DNA of 64,000 nucleotides from JBBROS01 sp963752225 (lineage in GTDB: Bacteria > Pseudomonadota > Alphaproteobacteria > Acetobacterales > Acetobacteraceae): positions 23,729 to 87,728 of the forward strand of contig CAVVXS010000014.1 in the NCBI GenBank assembly GCA_963752225.1. Reading direction: 5' to 3'. Positions 58,442-64,000 of this stretch are shown piece by piece. The position numbers and the translations under genes were made by a program. The notes under the pieces were generated by a model. The model was given only the letters and a program-made list of their open reading frames with translations. It did no database searches and was not told the origin of the DNA. Position 1 is the first letter of the stretch. Each line of letters starts with the position of its first letter.

Positions 58442-60626
58442 CGATTAACTCAACCACCTCAGCTAAGCGGCTGTCATTTACTCGCGAGAGGACTTCTGCT
58501 ACATCCGCCGCTTTCACTGGCTTGCTAAAAAGATACCCCTGCAGCTCAGTACATTCCTCACCGGTAAGAATGTGTGCTTGTTCCGCGACCTCTACACCTT
58601 CAGCCGTTACGGACATGCCGAGGTTCTGGCTTAGACCGACAATGGCACGAACGATCGCTAGCGCGTCTTGTTCTTCGACAAGACCGCGCACGAATGAGCG
58701 ATCGATCTTGATCTTGTCGAAGGGAAAGCTCCTCAAATAACTGAGTGAGGAGTAGCCCGTACCAAAATCGTCCATGCATATGCGGACGCCCATGCCGCGG
58801 ATTTCATGAAGCATCGCACGCACGTTTCCGCTCTCTTTCAGCAAGATAGACTCTGTTATCTCGAGCTCGAGCCGCTGCGCTGGAAGTCCCGCATTCTCCA
58901 AACAATTGCGAACCACCTGGACCAGACCCGGTTCTTTGAATTGCAGGGCAGACAGATTTACAGCTACTTTAAGACATCCGGGCCAGCTTGTTGCGTCCTT
59001 GCAAGCCTGGCCGAGAACCCACTCACCCATCGAGACGATCAAGCCGGTCTGTTCCGCCAAGGGTATGAATTGGTCAGGACCGACTAGTCCGCGAGTTGGC
59101 GAGCGCCATCTCACCAGCGCTTCGAAGCCGACAATCTGTCGGGATCTAGCGCCGACGAGTGGCTGATAATGCACCTCAAGCTCGCCGAGCTGCATGGCCT
59201 GTCGAAGATCCAACTCCAGCTGCCGGCGAACCGTTAGTTCCAGGTTCATGCTCGATTCAAAGAAGCAGAATTTCCCTCGACCGCTGAACTTCGACCGGTA
59301 AAGGGCTGTGTCGGCGTTTTGCAACAGTGCTTCGGGTGTGTGCCCGTCCTGAGGTGCGTTCGAGATTCCAATACTCGCACCAACGTTCACCTCGTCGCCG
59401 CCTATCATGTAAGGCAGGCTGACGGCTGCTATAACTCGACCAGCCATTTCGCCGACTTGAAGGTCTGACTGCACATTTGGCACGATTATCGCGAACTCAT
59501 CGCCTCCAAGGCGGGCCAGCGTATCCTGCTCAGACAGACAAGAGGTTATGCGTTCGGCAACCATCTTAAGCAGCGCGTCGCCAACGGGATGGCCGAGCGT
59601 ATCATTTACCTCCTTGAAGTGATCAAGATCGAGGCAGAAAAGCGACACATTTTGTCCAGATCCTGACTGCTCACGCAGCGCGATTTCAATCTCTTGCTGG
59701 AACAGCGCGCGGTTAGGCAAGCCAGTCAGTGGATCGTGATGGGCCAGAAAAGCAACTTGAGCGATATTACTTTGGAATGTGCGGAGGGAGCGAACTATGG
59801 TTCCTAACTCGTCACCCCTCCTCAACTGGGAGATGTCCAGCTTGTGGTCACCGTTAGCTATTTTTCCCGTTGCTCGCGCAATCTCGACGACCGAGCGAGT
59901 TGTTGCGGTTGTGATTACGCCAGTAAACACTATCATGGCGCCCAAGACGGTTACAATGGCGATGATAGTGGTCGCTCGGGCGCGAGAGGCGAGGAGAGCC
60001 GACGCCGCTGCCCGAGCCGAACCGTTCTTTTGGGCGCTCTCAGCCAAAGCTGAAAGTTCCTGTACTACGAACCGGGCGTTCTCGTCGAATGGCTTGACAA
60101 GCTCAACCGCACTCGAGAAATCAATCTCGAGCATGGAACCAAGAACCGCGGCCGTGTTGCCATAGGTTGTAATACGCTCAGCTAGCAACTTAATCTGTTG
60201 CCGCCTCTCTTCGCCCGTTACGACGGCGCCATATTCCCGAAGCTCTTGTGCTAAGCTGCTCGCCTCCCCAATGAGCTGCTCAAGTCTAGTGCCAACGTCA
60301 TCCTTAGCCTCGTTGACGGCCTGCAAAAGGACCAATCTATATAGGCGAGCGTTTAGGCTCTGAAAGTGCGCGGCGATAGTCGTGAGATGTGCTGTTGCAG
60401 CCGTGTCTTCGTAAACGACGTTTTTTATGAGGCTTGCCTGGTTTGAGGTAACCTCGAGACTGTAGTTCGCCATAGCCAGGAGAGCGACAGCCGCGATTAA
60501 AGGGCACACGGCCATTTTCACGGCAAACGGCCAATCGGCGACGCGCCTTGCCCGCTTTACGGCACTCAAAGTATCAGTGGGAGGCACTTCTGGATACTCC
60601 AGAGAACGGGCGAGAACGAAATTCAA
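58419..60626 (-). CDS. Membrane GGDEF-EAL protein (c-di-GMP turnover)
   Basis: A 735-residue protein: helix 1 (about 36-56), periplasmic helical domain to 218, helix 2 (219-240), HAMP (241-290), GGDEF domain with intact RLGGDEF (374-378) and EAL domain with FEALVRW (502-504) and CMDDFGTGYSSLSYL. The inhibitory site before GGDEF is SEQD instead of RxxD, so product inhibition is probably missing. Both catalytic motifs are whole, so it can make or break c-di-GMP according to the periplasmic signal. Lies between a TonB receptor gene (27 bases) and the SpeD-like gene (overlap). Confidence 0.92.
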   Translation of the reverse strand: MNFVLARSLEYPEVPPTDTLSAVKRARRVADWPFAVKMAVCPLIAAVALLAMANYSLEVTSNQASLIKNVVYEDTAATAHLTTIAAHFQSLNARLYRLVLLQAVNEAKDDVGTRLEQLIGEASSLAQELREYGAVVTGEERRQQIKLLAERITTYGNTAAVLGSMLEIDFSSAVELVKPFDENARFVVQELSALAESAQKNGSARAAASALLASRARATTIIAIVTVLGAMIVFTGVITTATTRSVVEIARATGKIANGDHKLDISQLRRGDELGTIVRSLRTFQSNIAQVAFLAHHDPLTGLPNRALFQQEIEIALREQSGSGQNVSLFCLDLDHFKEVNDTLGHPVGDALLKMVAERITSCLSEQDTLARLGGDEFAIIVPNVQSDLQVGEMAGRVIAAVSLPYMIGGDEVNVGASIGISNAPQDGHTPEALLQNADTALYRSKFSGRGKFCFFESSMNLELTVRRQLELDLRQAMQLGELEVHYQPLVGARSRQIVGFEALVRWRSPTRGLVGPDQFIPLAEQTGLIVSMGEWVLGQACKDATSWPGCLKVAVNLSALQFKEPGLVQVVRNCLENAGLPAQRLELEITESILLKESGNVRAMLHEIRGMGVRICMDDFGTGYSSLSYLRSFPFDKIKIDRSFVRGLVEEQDALAIVRAIVGLSQNLGMSVTAEGVEVAEQAHILTGEECTELQGYLFSKPVKAADVAEVLSRVNDSRLAEVVELIVDNRKVA

Positions 60627-60653
60627 CTTAGCAGAGGTCCAGAGAGCGCAAAG

Positions 60654-62699
60654 TCAAAGTGTTATACTAAGTGTCAGAAAGAAGCGCCGCTCGACGGGCG
60701 GTCCGGCCGAGCGGACTAGCCGGGGGGCATTTAGCTGCTGAGCCGTGAAGGCTGCGGTGATCTTGTCCGTTATGCGATAAGCAAGTCTGGCGTTCGCAGT
60801 GATGTAGTTTTTCACGTCAATTGGTTGAAGCTGCACAAGCGTCGGATCAGCACGATAATCACGAAACCTCGATTGCCATCTGGTTTGCACGTCAAACTCA
60901 GCCCTCCCAAGAGTATAGCCTCCCCTTAGGACAACAACGTGGGTAGGAGTGGCGTGTTGAAAATCCTGCGGGCTGAAAAGGCCGTCTCGATTCACGGTTA
61001 AATGGTCTGCAACAGAGATGTATGAGTAGCTTGCACCCCAGCGCCATCCGGTATCCGAGTGCCCGTTAAGCTCCAATTCGGTGCCCACGGCGCTACTATG
61101 GCCGACGTTACTGGCAGTGGCAACCAACTCATTGCCGTTAGCAACTGGCGCCGCCTCATACGGATTTGTGATGATATTGTCGGTACGCTGCGCAAAGACC
61201 GAAACGCGCGTGGTCGAATTCAGATCAGGAATTTTCCGGTCCCAGCCCGTTTCGATGTTCCAAATCGACACTGCACTGAGCCTTGGATTTCCCAAGTAGT
61301 AGTAGGCTGGGTACGACCCCACGGATGGCTCCCGATCCTGTAAAGCGAGGTCATAGATACTTGGCAATTGAACGCCACGTGAACCGGTGATCCTGAACGT
61401 ATCGAAGTCCGTCGCCTTCCAAGCTATACCGGAATTGAAGCTGGGCTCGTAAATTACACGGTCGTTGTAGCTCCGAGCCGAGAATGGCGACGCAGCTGGG
61501 ACAGGACCGTATTGGGAAAGAGAAAATCGATCTATCCGTACTGCGTTAGTTGCTGTGACCTGTTCAAGTATTTGCCAGTCCCACATCGCCGACCCGGAGA
61601 AAACCTGGTAGCCAAAATGTCCGGGCAGTATAGCTGACGAGCTGGCTTCGTTCTTTCGGTATCCAAGCTCAAATCGAACCCAATGTTTCGTTCCCACATG
61701 GAACACGTCGTTCAGCTGAACAACGTTGACGGTGTCGTGGAGATCGGACCTCTCAGTGGCGCCCGCATACGTGTAACGTAGCTCGTTCCGATATACCGTC
61801 AGGCCAACTTGTCCAAGACCCGTCTCGGCAGTCAGTCCAAGTTTCAGGGCGTTTGTCCTCTGAAAGTCAGTGCCATAGAAGGGTGAGGCCGTTGCTTCCC
61901 AAATTCGGTTATTCAGCGCGGATCCCGCAAGGGTTATCTCTGTCGAGGTCCCTAGTCTTGCACGTCCATCGAAGCTGACCGAGCCAACTTGTGGCGACCG
62001 GCGATATTGCAGGTCCTCTCCCTTGAAGGTAGACGGAGCAAAGTCCCGCGCGCGAAAGCCCCCGGCAGAGACACGAATCCCGTAACGGTCGTCAACGCGT
62101 GCAGTGCCGACGGCAGAGAGAGAGCCATATGACTGGGTACCTACCCTAGTCGTAATATTATTCACATCATCACGGAGAGGGTCGTAGGTGATGATATTAA
62201 CGACGCCTGATGCAGCGTTGAAGCCAAAGAGGGCTGTGTTAGGACCTTTGATCACCTCAATCTGGCGTATCTCCGGTAACTGTACAGGGATCGTATACCA
62301 CTGTGTCCGGCCAAGATCGTCGAGGTAAACCTGTTGACCATTTAGAAGGACTAGCAGTCGAGGATTTGAGGGTTCATTGTAGCCACGAACCGCCACATCC
62401 GCCGCAGCGAACCCGTATCGTCTGACATCAAGACCGGCCACGAAGTTTAGGATGTCAGGCAGGTTATCCGCACCTGACCTCCGAATGTCATCTGCGGTGA
62501 TAATCGTAACATTGGCGGCGGCGTCGGAGACGCGTTGAGGCTTTCCGGTGACAGAAGTAGTCACGGGTTCCCCAAACAGCTGCTCCATTTGGCTGTAGTC
62601 GAGACCTTGCGCGATACTAGGTGTTTCCGTGATCCATATCGTAGATCCAAGAGTGACAAGCGAAAGCAGCGAAGTTCGTAGGAACACGTTCACCCTCAA
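60654..62699 (-). CDS. TonB-dependent outer-membrane receptor
   Basis: A 681-residue receptor with signal peptide (VFLRTSLLSLVTLGSTIWIT, cleavage near SIAQ). Plug domain about 45-165: VSDAAANVTIITADDIRRSG, LPDILNFVAGLDVRRYGFA, VAVRGYNEPSNPRLLVLLNG, IEVIKGPNTALFGFNAASGV. The barrel follows, ending in a terminal aromatic-hydrophobic strand (RRFFLTLSITL). No TonB-box sequence is plain. Ligand unknown; it is not beside siderophore or cobalamin genes. Its ATG overlaps the upstream gene's stop by 4 bases. Confidence 0.93.
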   Translation of the reverse strand: MRVNVFLRTSLLSLVTLGSTIWITETPSIAQGLDYSQMEQLFGEPVTTSVTGKPQRVSDAAANVTIITADDIRRSGADNLPDILNFVAGLDVRRYGFAAADVAVRGYNEPSNPRLLVLLNGQQVYLDDLGRTQWYTIPVQLPEIRQIEVIKGPNTALFGFNAASGVVNIITYDPLRDDVNNITTRVGTQSYGSLSAVGTARVDDRYGIRVSAGGFRARDFAPSTFKGEDLQYRRSPQVGSVSFDGRARLGTSTEITLAGSALNNRIWEATASPFYGTDFQRTNALKLGLTAETGLGQVGLTVYRNELRYTYAGATERSDLHDTVNVVQLNDVFHVGTKHWVRFELGYRKNEASSSAILPGHFGYQVFSGSAMWDWQILEQVTATNAVRIDRFSLSQYGPVPAASPFSARSYNDRVIYEPSFNSGIAWKATDFDTFRITGSRGVQLPSIYDLALQDREPSVGSYPAYYYLGNPRLSAVSIWNIETGWDRKIPDLNSTTRVSVFAQRTDNIITNPYEAAPVANGNELVATASNVGHSSAVGTELELNGHSDTGWRWGASYSYISVADHLTVNRDGLFSPQDFQHATPTHVVVLRGGYTLGRAEFDVQTRWQSRFRDYRADPTLVQLQPIDVKNYITANARLAYRITDKITAAFTAQQLNAPRLVRSAGPPVERRFFLTLSITL

Positions 62700-63265
62700 T
62701 ACTCCTTCACTAACATCATGAAGGCCTGCTGGAATGTAACATCGAGTGATTTGACCATGGACCGGTGTATTACGATTTGCACAGTCGGAAGACTACGAAC
62801 CGCGACCGCGCAGAAATCCATCCGTAGGCAAGATGGGTCTAGCGAAAGGGTTGGGATATGGGACTGTTTCGCGTAAGTAACCGCCGCTTCCAGAACCGGT
62901 TTGGTTGCCGATAGGAAAAGGATGCCACTTACCTGATTAGGAGAAGACGGTGTTCCGTCTCGCATCATGATAACCCTTATCGTTATCCGCCCTTCCACCA
63001 TTCCGGCGCCTACTTGACTGGTGAGCGCCTGCGCGTCTTGAACTCCCTTCGCATCATTGGAGTCGAACGCAAGGCCGACAACGATGTCTCCGCTAGGGGG
63101 TGGGGCGGTAAACGCGATCGTACGACCAACAATCTGAAGATCTCGAACCGTAACGTCCGCCTTGGCGGACGTTGGTGATAAGAACGCCATCACGACTGCG
63201 GCAAGCAGCTTTGAAAGCCTCTCACGCGCAGTCGCACCGGGGGCGGGCGTCATCTTTCTGATCAT
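62696..63265 (-). CDS. Periplasmic YfiR-like protein
   Basis: A 189-residue exported protein; the signal peptide uses LLAAVVMAFLSPTSAKA. The mature part (VTVRDLQIVGRTIAFTAPPP, SGDIVVGLAFDSNDAKGVQD, VSGILFLSATKPVLEAA, HIPTLSLDPSCLRMDFCAVA) has the strand/helix order of YfiR/DUF4154 proteins, with two cysteines close together. YfiR binds and restrains a periplasmic diguanylate-cyclase sensor; here a GGDEF-EAL protein with a periplasmic domain is two genes on. Likeness is by pattern, not strong identity; a binding-protein-like lobe is the alternative. Confidence 0.62.
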   Translation of the reverse strand: MIRKMTPAPGATARERLSKLLAAVVMAFLSPTSAKADVTVRDLQIVGRTIAFTAPPPSGDIVVGLAFDSNDAKGVQDAQALTSQVGAGMVEGRITIRVIMMRDGTPSSPNQVSGILFLSATKPVLEAAVTYAKQSHIPTLSLDPSCLRMDFCAVAVRSLPTVQIVIHRSMVKSLDVTFQQAFMMLVKEY

Positions 63266-63812
63266 CGGTTCTGATCCGCCCTTAAGTCCGAAGCTTAGAG
63301 CGGGTCGTAGTGCGATCGGCCGACATGGGAAATTTTGTAAGAATATAGGCCATTTTGCCCCCGGAGTCCCTACGTCAATTACCTCGGTCGACTCCTCAGC
63401 AGGAGGGGTCCACGGGAGAGCCTGTGAAATGAAGAATTCAGCTGAGATTGCGACCTTTCCTCAGTTCCTTATACCCCGCACAGATTGAAATACGCGTTTC
63501 GAGTTTTAAAATTGGGTCATGTCTTGTTTTGAAGTGTGATGTTGAGATCTTTCTGCACGAGCCGTTCCTTTCAGGGTATTCCAGATCTGCAAGGAAGGTA
63601 GCGTCCAACTTCGCCGTTGAAATTCAGTAGCGGTGTCCCCCCCTCTATGTTCTTAAGACCCCACTTCAACCTGGTCGATCTCCGCACGTTCGGTTGCCGG
63701 GCGCGATTTAGCTACATTTCTAAGCAGTCAATGGATCTCAAAATCGCAACGAACGTTTGTCAAGGGCGCCCTCAATTTGCACTGAGGCAGAGAGGGCGGT
63801 GGGAGAAGCGCC
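63266..63812. other. 547 bases, no gene seen
   Basis: AT-richer spacer between the divergent YfiR-like operon and the right-hand lipoprotein. It must hold promoters for both sides, but no clear -35/-10 pair, palindrome or RNA was recognised. A plus-strand frame at 63448-63630 (60 codons) has no ribosome site or known features and was not called. Confidence 0.45.
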
Positions 63813-64000
63813 ATGCGGTCAATCATGAGTTTGGTGGTTATCTGCGGGATCTCATTGGCGCTGTCGGGATGTGGCGAGAGCCCTGGAACACGTGCCGTAA
63901 GCGGCGGTCTGCTAGGGGCCGGTGCAGGAGCTGCCGTGGGCGGCGCAACTGGAGGGAGCGCTGGAACAGGCGCCCTTGTGGGTGCTGGAGTGGGTGCAGC
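63813..64000 (+). CDS. Glycine-zipper lipoprotein, cut by window edge
   Basis: The first 62 codons of a protein from ATG 63813 (GTGGGAGAAGCGCC upstream). Signal peptide ending LALSGC (lipobox), then a Gly-Ala repeat region GGLLGAGAGAAVGGATGGSA typical of the glycine-zipper 2TM family of envelope-stress or osmotically induced lipoproteins. The frame is open at the window end. Confidence 0.8.
   Translation, partial: MRSIMSLVVICGISLALSGCGESPGTRAVSGGLLGAGAGAAVGGATGGSAGTGALVGAGVGA

Noticed and set aside
63448..63630. A 60-codon plus-strand frame in the right-hand spacer
   Set aside because: It lacks a ribosome site, has no recognisable domain and lies in AT-rich spacer sequence where such frames arise by chance.
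54959..64000. A direct repeat of the tRNA-Thr 3' end marking the far side of the island
   Set aside because: I looked for the terminal CAATCCCGCGAGCCGGCA sequence to the right and did not find it, so no attachment-site pair is annotated.

Overview
The window is a GC-rich alphaproteobacterial chromosome segment, most like Rhodospirillales/Acetobacteraceae. Evidence: roughly two-thirds or more GC over the first 55 kb, an alphaproteobacterial flagellar gene set (fliL, a DUF6468-like gene, motE), TRAP transport of hydroxy acids, late cobalamin genes and an xseB-ispA-tlyA string. The taxon is inferred from gene content only. After a tRNA-Thr at 54.9 kb the sequence becomes visibly AT-richer and carries broken transposases, so the last 9 kb reads as an acquired island.

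Layout. 1-3.7 kb: glycosyltransferase tail, GT9 heptosyltransferase-like gene, thrS, infC. 3.8-11.7 kb: carboxylate catabolism: tarD with a TetR regulator, a divergent tautomerase, an FMN 2-hydroxy-acid oxidase, a DctPQM TRAP transporter and a divergent Ldh2-type dehydrogenase. 12.3-24.2 kb: a tightly packed plus-strand operon of inositol-3-phosphate synthase, HD protein, methyltransferase, Gfo/Idh/MocA oxidoreductase, rubredoxin-like/MBL protein, YcaO enzyme, TIM-barrel isomerase, GT4, PIG-L deacetylase, OpgH-like GT2 and DUF4864 protein. This is the best candidate for an undescribed system: the gene logic (Ino1 + GT4 + PIG-L) recalls the first half of mycothiol synthesis, but with YcaO and sugar-modifying enzymes and no cysteine ligase. 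24.3-28.1 kb: two tandem beta-helix proteins and a GH42-like hydrolase, translationally coupled.

28.7-36.6 kb: flagellar genes, flgF-flgG-flgA-flgH on the minus strand and fliL-DUF6468-motE-large repeat protein on the plus strand. 36.8-38.2 kb: speD-speE for spermidine. 38.2-43.9 kb: small acid-rich protein, GNAT, acyltransferase 3, UDP-glucuronate decarboxylase, secreted protein, aminotransferase and a CxxC protein. 43.9-46.4 kb: cobT, cobS and an alpha-ribazole-phosphatase-like gene. 46.4-54.8 kb: a frameshifted secreted protein, dinB with a zinc-finger extension, ROK kinase, lipoprotein, DoxX-like protein, metallophosphoesterase, TusA, HDAC-like amidohydrolase, xseB, ispA, tlyA.

54.9-64 kb: tRNA-Thr(CGT), gene debris, a chimeric frameshifted transposase, then a minus-strand five-gene operon (periplasmic YfiR-like protein, TonB receptor, GGDEF-EAL protein, an atypical second SpeD, a CBU_0592-like membrane protein). 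Its gene overlaps suggest one module linking an outer-membrane ligand, polyamine chemistry and c-di-GMP; this is the second candidate for a new system. A glycine-zipper lipoprotein runs off the right edge.
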